Shown here piece by piece: positions 14,828 to 23,139 of a DNA stretch of 32,302 bases. How positions within the stretch are numbered: the first letter of the stretch is position 1; each line of letters begins with the position of its first letter. Source of the DNA: Bacillota bacterium. Lineage in GTDB: Bacteria > Bacillota > Clostridia > Lachnospirales > Lachnospiraceae. Under the pieces are notes generated by a model. It searched no databases, had not been told where the DNA came from, and saw only the letters and a program-made list of their open reading frames with translations. Location of the stretch: contig JAEWMZ010000177.1 of NCBI GenBank assembly GCA_023392995.1, forward strand, positions 1 through 32,302, given 5' to 3'. The position numbers were made by a program, and so were the translations under genes.

Positions 14828-15571
14828 ATGAAAATATTAGTTACCGGGGCAAGAGGATTTATCGGTAAAAACCTAGTTACTGCTTTAAGAACGTATGATA
14901 ATCTTCAGGTTTTGGAAGCTGACCGAGATACTGATCTGTCTGCACTTGAAAAATACTGCAGCGAGGCTGATATCATATACCATCTGGCAGGAAGTAATCG
15001 TCCGAGGACGGAGGATGAATATGAGCTTATTAATGTAGGGTTTACAAAACACATAATAGAACTATTAAGGCGGGAGGGAAACAGATGCCCTGTTGTATAT
15101 TCCTCCTCTATTCAAGCGCTCCTGAACAATCCCTATGGAAGAAGCAAGAAGGCGGGAGAAGAGCTGCTCTTAGAATACGGCAGGGAGACAGGAGCAAGGG
15201 TTTATCTCTATCGTCTTCCCAATGTCTTTGGTAAATGGTGCAGACCCAACTATAACAGCTTTATTGCAACACTTTGCTATAATACAATCAATGAGCTTCC
15301 AACAACAATTGATGATGCCAGGCATTTAATGAGACTGGTGTATATTGATGATCTGGTGTTGGAATTGGCCAGTTTAGTGAACACAAAGAACCGGGAGATG
15401 GGTTTTTGTGAAGTCTCTCCAATTTATCATGTTACCCTTGGGAGGATAGCAGAGCTGATTTGGAGCTTTCGAGACAGTACACAGACAGGAACGGTACCGG
15501 AGCTGCCAGACGATTTTAGTAAGAAGCTATATCGCACTTATCTCAGTTATTTGCCAGAAGCAGCAAGGTAA
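14828..15571 (+). CDS. capF: CapF/FnlB-like reductase lacking the cupin domain
   Basis: A 247-residue SDR protein: MKILVTGARGFIGKNL (NADP motif), IIYHLAGSNRP, VVYSSSIQA and the YxxxK pair in NPYGRSKKAGEELL. It ends KKLYRTYLSYLPEAAR, the point where full-length CapF (about 369 residues) continues into a zinc cupin domain. Only 40 bases separate its stop from the next start, so the cupin half is absent here rather than displaced by a simple frameshift. In S. aureus CapF the cupin does C3-epimerisation and the SDR half does the 4-keto reduction. This protein can therefore be expected only to reduce. See findings for the consequence. Confidence 0.85.
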   Translation: MKILVTGARGFIGKNLVTALRTYDNLQVLEADRDTDLSALEKYCSEADIIYHLAGSNRPRTEDEYELINVGFTKHIIELLRREGNRCPVVYSSSIQALLNNPYGRSKKAGEELLLEYGRETGARVYLYRLPNVFGKWCRPNYNSFIATLCYNTINELPTTIDDARHLMRLVYIDDLVLELASLVNTKNREMGFCEVSPIYHVTLGRIAELIWSFRDSTQTGTVPELPDDFSKKLYRTYLSYLPEAAR

Positions 15572-15611
15572 AGTATACCCCTTTGGCGTAGAGAAAGGAA
15601 TCGAGGTTCGT

Positions 15612-16736
15612 ATGGAAAAGTTGAAAGTTATGACAGTGGTGGGCACACGTCCGGAGATTATTCGTTTATCCTGTGTGATTAATCGTTTGGAAGCCACTGA
15701 TGCGGTGAATCATATACTGGTTCATACAGGACAAAATTATGACTATGAATTAAATCAGGTATTCTTCTCTGATTTGAATATAAAAAAGCCTGATTATTAT
15801 CTTGAAGCAGCAGGTAAGACCAGCGCAGCAACGATTGGAACCATTCTTATCAACCTGGATCCAATTCTTGAACTGGAACAGCCGGATGCGTTATTGGTGC
15901 TTGGTGATACGAATAGCTGTCTTTGCGCTATCGCTGCAAAGAAAAGGAAAATACCAATCTTTCATATGGAGGCAGGGAATCGCTGCTTTGATCAACGTGT
16001 GCCGGAGGAGACAAACCGTAAGCTGGTGGATCATATTGCTGACATTAATCTTCCTTACAGCACCATTGCCAGGGAGTATTTGATCAAGGAGGGAATCCCT
16101 GCTGATCGTGTCATTAAGACAGGAAGTCCCATGTATGAAGTAATTCAGTCACGAAGAAAACAGATCGAGCAGTCGGATATCTTGGAGCGTCTAAACCTTG
16201 AGAAGGGAGAATATTACGTAGTCTCCTTTCACAGGGAGGAAAATATTAATTCAGAAGAAAACTTCCGCAATATTGTAAATACAATCAATGCCATAGCTGC
16301 CGCTCATCAAAGGCCGGTTATCATCAGTACCCATCCAAGAACGAGAATTATGCTTGACCACAAGAGCATGAGCTTCCACCCGTTGGTAACATCGATGAAG
16401 CCTTTTGGCTTTTTGGATTATTGTAAGCTGCAATTAAACGCAAGAGCGGTGCTAAGTGATAGCGGTACAATTAGCGAGGAAGCAGCGATTCTGGGATTAA
16501 AGGCTATTAATTTAAGAGAAGCCCATGAACGTATGGAAGCAATGGAGGAAGGAATTGTTATGATGACGGGTGCCAGGACGGAAAGGGTATTACAGGCGCT
16601 TTCTGTTCTTGAAGGCCAGCAGGAAGGTATGTTACGGGGCGTCAGTGATTATGAAATGCCAAATGTTTCAGAAAAGGTTGTGAGAATACTGCTTTCCTAT
16701 ACGGATTATGCCAATCGGGTGGTATGGAATAAATAA
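15612..16736 (+). CDS. capG: CapG/FnlC-type UDP-HexNAc 2-epimerase
   Basis: A 374-residue non-hydrolysing UDP-GlcNAc 2-epimerase family protein. Typical motifs are VVGTRPEIIRLSCVI near the start, LVHTGQNYDYELNQVFF, LVLGDTNSCL, HMEAGNRCFDQRVPEETNRKL, SFHREENI and SDSGTISEEAAILG. In the FnlC/CapG/WbjD branch it inverts C2 of the 6-deoxy-L-sugar made by the two upstream enzymes. It is the last gene of the capEFG-like set; no clear terminator was seen in the 140 bases that follow. Confidence 0.9.
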   Translation: MEKLKVMTVVGTRPEIIRLSCVINRLEATDAVNHILVHTGQNYDYELNQVFFSDLNIKKPDYYLEAAGKTSAATIGTILINLDPILELEQPDALLVLGDTNSCLCAIAAKKRKIPIFHMEAGNRCFDQRVPEETNRKLVDHIADINLPYSTIAREYLIKEGIPADRVIKTGSPMYEVIQSRRKQIEQSDILERLNLEKGEYYVVSFHREENINSEENFRNIVNTINAIAAAHQRPVIISTHPRTRIMLDHKSMSFHPLVTSMKPFGFLDYCKLQLNARAVLSDSGTISEEAAILGLKAINLREAHERMEAMEEGIVMMTGARTERVLQALSVLEGQQEGMLRGVSDYEMPNVSEKVVRILLSYTDYANRVVWNK

Positions 16737-16880
16737 AACTGCACCTTCGTAAATAGCTTAGAAAACCAGCGTCCTTAACGAAGTTCACAATATGTTTTTC
16801 GACATAATTTGTAACCAAATGTCTTATTAACGCGTATTATATTAAAGAAACATTGTTTTAGAATTGAAAGGGGTATGAAT

Positions 16881-17201
16881 ATGGACTTTTTTGATCTTTA
16901 TCGCTATTTTCTTATTCTCATTGTTCCTGGATTAGTAGGAGCACTTGCTTATAGTATCGTGGCATGTTTACGTACAGAAATCAATTTATACACAGCACTG
17001 ATTATCGATTTACTAACATTTATTATCATGTTAGGCGGATTATTTTTATTCCACGGAGTATATACCATCGCAATATTGTTATGGGAATTTACCTGTATCA
17101 GCTTTACGATCAAGTACGCTTTATTAAGTCTGCTGATTGCGATTATTCTGGGTATTATTTTCGGCTTCATCAGAAGATTGTTCTTCTGGATCAGACGATA
17201 A
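16881..17201 (+). CDS. small membrane protein, unknown function
   Basis: A 106-residue very hydrophobic protein with three or four membrane segments (about residues 8-28, 40-60, 62-75 and 82-100) and a basic C-terminus, FIRRLFFWIRR. AAAGGGG lies seven bases before the ATG at 16881; the ATG at 16875 is too close to it. The start region (AAAGGGGTATG..ATGGA) is nearly the same as that of the minus-strand gene ending at 19129. I do not recognise a family. The location next to cell-wall genes is the only hint of role. Confidence 0.7.
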   Translation: MDFFDLYRYFLILIVPGLVGALAYSIVACLRTEINLYTALIIDLLTFIIMLGGLFLFHGVYTIAILLWEFTCISFTIKYALLSLLIAIILGIIFGFIRRLFFWIRR

Positions 17202-17397
17202 GTCAAATGGGCAAAGACATAGCTTATAATAGGATACGAATGTATCAGTAAGCTAGGAATTAACCAGTACAAATAATTAGCTATCATGGGAATCAATCTA
17301 ATCCTTGTGGTAAAAATTGAAGAGTACAAAGTAAAATGAATAGGAAGAAAAAGAACCAAACGAAGTGAATTGAACAAGATGGAGAAAGGTTGAAAAG

Positions 17398-17587
17398 TAC
17401 GATATGAATATATGAGTACGAAGTGGATGTATTAATACGATATGAATATATGAGTACGAAGTGGATTTATTAACGCGATATGAATATATGAGTACGAAGT
17501 GAATTTATTAATACGATATGTATTTATAAGAACGAAGTGAATTTATTAATGCAATAAGGATTAAAAATACAAAGTGAACTTATAAGT
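17398..17587 (+). repeat. 38-bp tandem repeat array
   Basis: Four exact-length 38-bp copies (17398-17435, 17436-17473, 17474-17511, 17512-17549) and a decayed fifth share ACGATATGAATATATGAGTA and then CGAAGTGGATTTATTAA. Each unit is itself two similar halves of about 19 bases (TGAATATATGAGTACGA versus TGGATTTATTAATACGA). Weaker 18-20-base echoes extend to about 17330 and 17620. A 38-base period is not a multiple of three and stop codons are frequent, so it is non-coding. Confidence 0.85.
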
Positions 17588-17619
17588 ACAATTAGCGTTT
17601 ATAAGTACTGTACAAATTT

Positions 17620-17668
17620 ATAAGCAGCGGCGGAGTTTGGTAGTAAACTGAACTCCGCCGCTGCTTAT
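17620..17668. terminator. perfect 18-bp hairpin, probable terminator
   Basis: ATAAGCAGCGGCGGAGTT (17620-17637) is exactly complementary to 17651-17668 with a 13-base loop. The T-run is weak on both sides. It lies 45 bases beyond the stop of the minus-strand hydrolase, so it probably terminates that gene. Confidence 0.65.
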
Positions 17669-17712
17669 CATTCTTTAAAATGTAGAAATGTTATATTTGA
17701 ATTGATGTGTAA

Positions 17713-18465
17713 TTACTTTGCAAATATTAAATGATCAATTTGAGCTGTCTGAGGTTTCGACCACAACCAATTATTTTTAGAAGTCTGATCGAAATAGTAG
17801 ATAGCTCCTCGGCTGGGATCACTTCCGTACAGCGCTAATCTGGCTGCGCGTTTTGAATCAGCTGATGCGGGTTTTTTAATCATGCCATTTTTCACTGGGG
17901 TGAACTGATAATAACTGTCAAATTTTTGATTAATTACCTTTGTAATTGTGGGTGCCCAATCACCGCTTTGAACGCGGTTTACAACTACTGCTCCGACAGC
18001 TATTTTAGCCTGAAGAGATTCTCCTGAGGCTTCAGCTTCAATCAGTCTTGCAAGTAAATCCACCTCACCGCTGGAATACTTAATTACGGAATCGGCAACA
18101 CGATAGGGTGATACGCCCGGTAATATAATCTCTTCCCCGGGAGTAATTGCAGTGCCGGTCATATAATTCGCTCGCTTTAATTCGGATAGGGGTATGCCGA
18201 AGCGGCTTGCTATATTGAACAAAGAGTCACCAGCTTTTACTGTATATACATGAGCAGGAACGAAGATGACATCTTTTGGTGTTAGACTATTTCCTTTCAA
18301 ATTATTACATGCACGAAGAGTGCTTACGCTAGTATTGAATAATTTACTAAGAGAATAGAGGGAGTCGTTTTTAGTTACGGTGTATTCAGCCGCTTTTGCG
18401 GTTGATGCTTGGAATGATAATAGTAAGCCCATGGCAATTACTACTACCTTCTGAAATCGTTTCAT
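17713..18465 (-). CDS. secreted LysM-LysM-SleB/CwlJ-type cell-wall hydrolase
   Basis: A 250-residue exported protein. A signal peptide (residues 1-25, basic start, hydrophobic core, ASTAKAA cleavage region) is followed by two LysM domains (YTVTKNDSLYSLSKLF and YTVKAGDSLFNIASRF), then a Hydrolase_2 domain starting near VDLLARLIEAEASGES, whose Glu is the expected catalytic acid of the SleB/CwlJ cortex lytic family, and continuing through AVGAVVVNRVQSGDWAPTI and RGAIYYFDQ. Such enzymes cut peptidoglycan, often spore cortex. AGGAGGT lies just upstream of the ATG. It is transcribed away from the repeat-tail gene's terminator. Confidence 0.88.
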   Translation of the reverse strand: MKRFQKVVVIAMGLLLSFQASTAKAAEYTVTKNDSLYSLSKLFNTSVSTLRACNNLKGNSLTPKDVIFVPAHVYTVKAGDSLFNIASRFGIPLSELKRANYMTGTAITPGEEIILPGVSPYRVADSVIKYSSGEVDLLARLIEAEASGESLQAKIAVGAVVVNRVQSGDWAPTITKVINQKFDSYYQFTPVKNGMIKKPASADSKRAARLALYGSDPSRGAIYYFDQTSKNNWLWSKPQTAQIDHLIFAK

Positions 18466-19128
18466 AGAAACCTCCTTCTTCTAGATGAATGATTCAGTAT
18501 CTTGGGCACAGTCCCAATTCTACAATAGTTGAGCATACTTTTCCATGGAGGTTTACTGGTAAAGGAGATAAGGATTGAAAGCAAAGGTAATAGTTAGTAA
18601 AAATAGATAATAAAAGTTGTTTTTTTGATTGTATTAAATGCATTATAAACAATATTATGGTTTGGGTTTTGCTTTGAAAAGCGGATGGAATGAGTTTGGT
18701 AAGCTTTTTTAGGAAATTGGAGTAGAATAAATAGGTAGATCAGTTATCTTAGAAGAAACTAGGGGTAGGGGAGAAGAAGAACAAAAGAAGATTAAGCGAA
18801 TAGGCTGGAAAGCGTTAGCCTTTTAGTATTTGTTGCCTCAAGGGAAGCTTGGAGGTTGAAAGGCTGATGTAGCAAAAAAATGCCCTGGGATGGATGCCGC
18901 ATTTTCGGCAACCCATTCTAGGGCAATTCAAGTGATTCTATTAGTTTGCTAATGGAGGAGATTGTGTTAATGATGGATTAGCTTTTACTAAGGTTAGGTT
19001 TGTTACGGTAAGGAGTACCAACGATATTGATTAACGATATTGTTTTGTTGATAGTTAAGTGCTAATTAATAGAGGTGGTATCATTAAATGATTAGAATTT
19101 ATTAAGCTACAATATCTTATTAATTCGA
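18466..19128. other. 660-base gene-free stretch
   Basis: Apart from the minus-strand terminator at 18873-18925, this AT-rich stretch shows no frame with a ribosome binding site on either strand and no recognised RNA. It separates the SleB-like gene from the repeat-tail gene, both on the minus strand. I found no convincing promoter for the SleB-like gene. Confidence 0.5.
18873..18925 (-). terminator. terminator downstream of the repeat-tail gene
   Basis: Read on the minus strand, TGCCCTAGAATGGGTTGCCG pairs with CGGCATCCATCCCAGGGCA with a few mismatches and is followed by seven T residues. It lies about 200 bases after the stop at 19129. Confidence 0.75.
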
Positions 19129-20898
19129 TTAACCTTCTAAGTGATTATTGTCCTCAGATAAGTTGGCTAATATGGGAGTGTTTGTTGTTGCATCTAGCTT
19201 TGAGGGATCCATTGATAAAGTATCCTGGGAGCTGTCCGCGGTTGTTAGTATATCTCTTATAGAAATATCTTCCTTCGAATTATCGGTTGTGATGCTTTGG
19301 GGAGTGTTAGATTCAACGGGTGTCTTTACTGGCGTTGGATCTTTTGCTAAAGAATCCTCTGACGAAGCAGCTTTTTTAGTAGAAGCTTTTTGGGTAGAAG
19401 TCTTCTCAGTTGAAGCTTTTTCGGTGGAAGTCTTATCAGTTAATGCCCTTCTAGATATTTTTTTAGAAGAAGTCATATCGGAAGTAGTTTTAGTTGTCGA
19501 AGCTTTGTCAGCTGAAGCCATGTTGGAAGCAGATTTGTTAGTTGAAGCTTTGTCAGTAGGAACCTTATCGGGTGTAGTTTTCTTAGTTGAAGCTTTGTCA
19601 GCAGGAACCTTATCAGGTGTAGCTTTCTTAGTTGAAGCTTTGTCAACAGAAGCCATGTCGGAAGCAGATTTCTTGGTCGAAGCCTTGCCAGAAGAAGTCT
19701 TTTCAGCAGCGGCTTTGGTAGTCGAAGCCTTATCAGAAGAAACCTTTTCGGTGGAATCTTTCTTAGTCGAAGCTTTTTCAGAAAAAACCTTGTCAGCAGT
19801 CAATTTAATCGGGGATTTGTCAGTGGCAACCTTGTCAGTAGCTAATTTAGACGGAGATTTGTCAGTGGCAGTTCTCTTTTGCGAAGTCTTGGCAGCAGAA
19901 AGTTTGTCAGTAGCAGTTTTAGTAGTCGGGGCTTTTTCGGAAGAAGTCTTGTCAGTAGCAGATTTCTTAGTCGGAGCTTTTACAGAAGAAGTCTTGTCAG
20001 TGGCAGATTTCTTAGTCGAAGTTTTTACAGAAGGAGTTTTGTCAGTAGCAACCTTATTAGTTGAGGATTTGTCCGTAGTTAATTTAGTAGCCAAAGTCTT
20101 AGCGGAAGAAGTTTTTTCAGTAGCGGACTTGCTAGAGGGAGCTTTATCAGCAGCCTTGTCAGTAGAAGCTTTATTAGTAGCGGTTTTATCAATGGAAGCA
20201 CTATCGAATAAAGTTTTGTTCGTAGTTTCTTTGTCAGTAGTTTCTTTGCCAAGACCAGTTTTTTTATCAGCAGTTACTTTGGAAGTGTCAATATTAGTAT
20301 TGTCTTCTGCTAAACGGCCCGTGGATAAGTTTATCGCTTCTTCTGCGACTGATTTAACATTAGCAATAATAGTCTCAAGAACTGGAAGCACAGCAGCTTC
20401 GATATCTGTTTTATCATTTTCCTCAAGTGTTTTGTCGGAAGAACTCGGTGTTTGTGTCTCGGGTGTTTGCGTCGTTAATTCTTTCTTGTTAGAATTCCCG
20501 GCATTATTTTTAGTAGAATTTTTGGAAGTATTCACCGATATAGCTGACTTTATAGCGGCGGGAGTATCATCCGTAATGTCTAGTGTTGGTATATTACGAA
20601 ACTTCTTATAGAGATCAGCAAGTTTACTCCAACCATACAAAGCTACATATGCTACAATAAATCCGGCAATTAAATCAGCGACAATATAATACCAAACAAT
20701 ATCCGTCTTGCTGTAGGAGATATAGGCAAAATAGGAGACGAGAGTAAGTAAAAGTGATAAGACGATTACTTGCAGGTTTGCTGGTATCTTTTGTAGTATG
20801 GCTACACCTTTTGTGACCTCTGTGATAATGCTTACAATGAGTGCTAAAAATCCAATTATCACCAGTAAGGTGACAACAGTACTAGCTGTAAAATCCAT
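19129..20898 (-). CDS. holin-like membrane protein with long Thr/Ser/Lys repeat tail
   Basis: A 589-residue protein. The first 100 residues hold three membrane helices: STVVTLLVIIGFLALIVSII, LQVIVLSLLLTLVSYFAYI and WYYIVADLIAGFIVAYVALY. They recall phage-type holins found in clostridia. After a linker, residues of about 190-520 are degenerate 13-15-residue units built from (A/S)(S/P)TKK(S/A)ATDKTSS, rich in Thr, Ser, Lys, Ala and Asp with no Cys or Trp. The last 70 residues are acidic and non-repetitive. AAAGGGG lies seven bases before the inner ATG at 20898; the ATG at 20904 is too close. Function unknown; the tail could be wall-threading, a spacer or nucleic-acid binding. The holin resemblance is from memory of family appearance. 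Confidence 0.75.
   Translation of the reverse strand: MDFTASTVVTLLVIIGFLALIVSIITEVTKGVAILQKIPANLQVIVLSLLLTLVSYFAYISYSKTDIVWYYIVADLIAGFIVAYVALYGWSKLADLYKKFRNIPTLDITDDTPAAIKSAISVNTSKNSTKNNAGNSNKKELTTQTPETQTPSSSDKTLEENDKTDIEAAVLPVLETIIANVKSVAEEAINLSTGRLAEDNTNIDTSKVTADKKTGLGKETTDKETTNKTLFDSASIDKTATNKASTDKAADKAPSSKSATEKTSSAKTLATKLTTDKSSTNKVATDKTPSVKTSTKKSATDKTSSVKAPTKKSATDKTSSEKAPTTKTATDKLSAAKTSQKRTATDKSPSKLATDKVATDKSPIKLTADKVFSEKASTKKDSTEKVSSDKASTTKAAAEKTSSGKASTKKSASDMASVDKASTKKATPDKVPADKASTKKTTPDKVPTDKASTNKSASNMASADKASTTKTTSDMTSSKKISRRALTDKTSTEKASTEKTSTQKASTKKAASSEDSLAKDPTPVKTPVESNTPQSITTDNSKEDISIRDILTTADSSQDTLSMDPSKLDATTNTPILANLSEDNNHLEG
19370..20220 (-). repeat. degenerate in-frame repeats encoding the T/S/K tail
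   Basis: DNA units of about 39-45 bases recur, for example GTCAGTAGCAGATTTCTTAG followed by TCGGAGCTTTTACAGAAGA and close variants (plus-strand reading). They keep the minus-strand frame and vary most at the encoded Ala/Ser/Thr positions, suggesting expansion by slippage or recombination. Confidence 0.8.
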
Positions 20899-20904
20899 TG
20901 TCAT

Positions 20905-21248
20905 ACCCCTTTCGATAAACTTCTTGTAACCGCAGGCTAGAGTAAAGTTAGATTATTCAATGATTGCGTTTATGCGTTTATCATAAAAAGTTTTATACCT
21001 TATTAATATATGACATCATGTATCATTGAGTTCGACAAATACCATTTGGACTGATATTAGTTGCAGCAATAGTAACGCGCATAGTTTTGAATTGCTCATG
21101 GTTTTGAATTCAGTGAAAGGAGGGATGGTACGGAATGGTGTGAAGTAAGCAGTTTTAGACTGAGAAATATAATCCTGATTCCAGCTCTGTCATCATGAAT
21201 CGTTTTAATGAATCATATAATGGAATAAACTGGTGCGTGAGGTTCCTG
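20905..21248. other. divergent intergenic region
   Basis: About 345 bases between the repeat-tail gene (minus) and the LysM-GH18 gene (plus). It should contain both promoters, but no pair of good hexamers at proper spacing stood out. The stretch GAAAGGAGGGATGG near 21115 is followed only by a three-codon frame. Confidence 0.4.
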
Positions 21249-22550
21249 ATGGAGATCTATGTGGTTCAGCCTGGCGATACACTTTCTTTAGTCGCAGAGA
21301 AGTTTAATGTACCTTTTGAACGATTGGTTCGGGATAATAATATATCGTCTGACTATTTGATTAATGTTGGTCAAATATTGCTTATAACCAAACCGGCACA
21401 GACTTATATAGTACAGGATGGGGATACACTGGAAAGCATTGCTGCTGCACAGGATGAGACATTGCTGCAGCTTTTGCAGAATAATCCTCATTTATTAGAT
21501 AGAAGCAATTTAATTATCGGAGAAGAGCTTATCCTTCGGTTTGAAAAGAATGAGAGAATGGAAGTAAATGCCTTTACCTTCTCCTATATCAGAAGAGAGG
21601 ATTTGCAAAAAAAATTGCTGTTTATCACTTATCTTACAATTGCTGATTACAGAGTAACGGTACAGGGAGATATCATTGAACCAAATGATGGGGCTACAGT
21701 TATACAAATGGCAAAAGACTATGGCGTAGCTCCGATTATAATGCTGTCAACACTCACGGAGCAAGGGAGAGGAAGCTATGGTATTTCTCACAAACTTTTT
21801 AATGATATAGATTTACAAAATGAATTGATTCAGAATTTATTACTGTTATTAACAGAGAAACAGCTCTATGGAGTGAATTTTGGTTTTCAATATATTATTG
21901 CAGAGGATTTACAGCACTATGTCGATTTTATTGCAAGGACAAAAGAAGTGCTAAGGAGAGAAGGTTTTCAGGTCTGGGTTACTTTAATGCCTAAAACCTT
22001 TGGTTATCAAGAAGGGGGCAAGGAGGAGAATCCTTATATTTCTCAGATAGGTCAGATAGCAGATGTAGTAATTCTGCTGTCCTATCAATGGACAGTTGCT
22101 TATATACCTAATGTGGAGCAGACCACAATTCCATACATTAGGGGTTATACGGAGTATGTGCTGACACATATACCTCCAGAAAAAATAATGATCGGATATA
22201 CAAGAATCGCATATGATTGGGAGTTGCCTTATGTGGAAGGAGAATCGCCAGTGGTGGCATTGGCAAATTCCGATGCATTAAGATTAGCGAATCAAATCGG
22301 TACAAATTTAGGTTTTGATGAATACTACATGACACCGTATTACTATTATGAACGGGATGGCATTGAGCATTTTGTATGGTTCAAAGATGCAAGAACTCTG
22401 GTTGCATTACTTGACATTGCAGTGGAATATAACCTCAAGGGTATTAGCATCTGGAATGTAATGGAATATACACCCCAGCTGGGGGTTACCTTAAACGCTT
22501 TATTTGATATACCTAAAATCTATCATGTGGCAGCAGAGATTTTTTACTAA
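21249..22550 (+). CDS. LysM-LysM-GH18-like protein with a lost catalytic motif
   Basis: A 433-residue protein with two N-terminal LysM domains (YVVQPGDTLSLVAEKF, about residues 4-46, and YIVQDGDTLESIAAAQ, about 52-97) and a YaaH/SleL-type glycoside hydrolase 18 barrel. There is no signal peptide, as in SleL-type spore proteins. Where active members have D-G-V-N-I-D-F-E, this protein has YGVNFGFQ (residues 207-214): the acid Glu is Gln and both key Asp positions are lost. The barrel otherwise continues normally (VILLSYQW, KIMIGYTRIAYDW, GISIWNVM). The inner ATG at 21249 is chosen because LysM starts at once. Likely a binding or scaffolding role in spore or wall layers. Confidence 0.85.
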   Translation: MEIYVVQPGDTLSLVAEKFNVPFERLVRDNNISSDYLINVGQILLITKPAQTYIVQDGDTLESIAAAQDETLLQLLQNNPHLLDRSNLIIGEELILRFEKNERMEVNAFTFSYIRREDLQKKLLFITYLTIADYRVTVQGDIIEPNDGATVIQMAKDYGVAPIIMLSTLTEQGRGSYGISHKLFNDIDLQNELIQNLLLLLTEKQLYGVNFGFQYIIAEDLQHYVDFIARTKEVLRREGFQVWVTLMPKTFGYQEGGKEENPYISQIGQIADVVILLSYQWTVAYIPNVEQTTIPYIRGYTEYVLTHIPPEKIMIGYTRIAYDWELPYVEGESPVVALANSDALRLANQIGTNLGFDEYYMTPYYYYERDGIEHFVWFKDARTLVALLDIAVEYNLKGISIWNVMEYTPQLGVTLNALFDIPKIYHVAAEIFY

Positions 22551-22777
22551 ATACATAGCTCCAATTTATAAAGATTAATTTAATAAATAAAAAAATATTA
22601 TACTTTTTAATATAATCTACATAATGTTGATAAGCTATATGAGTAGGAGATAAAGTACATTTATAGAGAAACAGACTTTTGACTGATAGGAAATAATCAT
22701 ATAGAGATAAAGTACTCATGAACAAGAACTCTTGTTTTCTCATTGGTGTCTTTTAGCAAAGCAGTAGATAATTATAT

Positions 22778-22806
22778 TTGACAAGTAAAGTAAATGATGG
22801 TATTCT
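22778..22806 (+). promoter_or_regulatory. promoter upstream of the T-box leader
   Basis: TTGACA (22778-22783) and TATTCT (22801-22806), 17 bases apart. The transcript would start just before the T-box leader. The 22551-22777 stretch before it is AT-rich with nothing recognised. Confidence 0.6.
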
Positions 22807-22854
22807 ACACTTAATTTCACATATAAAGGCTATGAAGAGAAATAGTAAATGTTA

Positions 22855-23107
22855 TTAGAGTCACAGAGAGAAGATGGTGGTGCGAATCTTTACAAAGATA
22901 ACATGGAAGCAGTCTTGGAGCCATGGATCGAACAGAGAAATCTTAGTAGACTTCATCGGGGATTCCGCCGTTAAAAGGAAATTGGTATCAGGTAATATAA
23001 ATAATTGCCCCGTACTAACAGAGTGCAAGTTTTACACTTGAATTTAGGTGGTAACACGGACATAAGAGTTCGCCCTAAGCTGAATTACTCAGCTTAGGGC
23101 TTTTTTA
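22855..23107 (+). promoter_or_regulatory. T-box riboswitch (alanine type)
   Basis: The hallmark T-box sequence AATTTAGGTGGTAACACGG (23041-23059) is followed by a strong terminator, GCCCTAAGCTGA (23072-23083) / TCAGCTTAGGGC (23089-23100) plus six T residues. Upstream lies a stem I-like region. GAATC (22884-22888) can pair with GATTC (22961-22965), leaving GCC (22967-22969), an alanine codon, as the specifier candidate. Uncharged tRNA-Ala would stabilise the antiterminator and allow expression of the synthetase gene. The T-box itself is certain; the specifier position is inference. Confidence 0.92.
23072..23107 (+). terminator. T-box attenuator terminator
   Basis: Twelve-base perfect stem with a five-base loop and T6, ending 33 bases before the AlaRS start. 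It is the regulated terminator of the T-box. Confidence 0.92.
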
Positions 23108-23139
23108 ATACAAAAAATGATCAAGAGAGGAGTTTTACA

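Noticed and set aside
17398..17587. CRISPR array
   Set aside because: The 38-bp units are contiguous without unique spacers, and no cas genes are present.
19148..20611. A 487-codon open frame antisense to the repeat-tail gene
   Set aside because: Its protein is a monotonous Val/Leu/Glu/Ala repeat produced by reading the T/S/K repeats backwards. It has no domain or ribosome binding site, while the minus-strand frame has both a good start and membrane helices.
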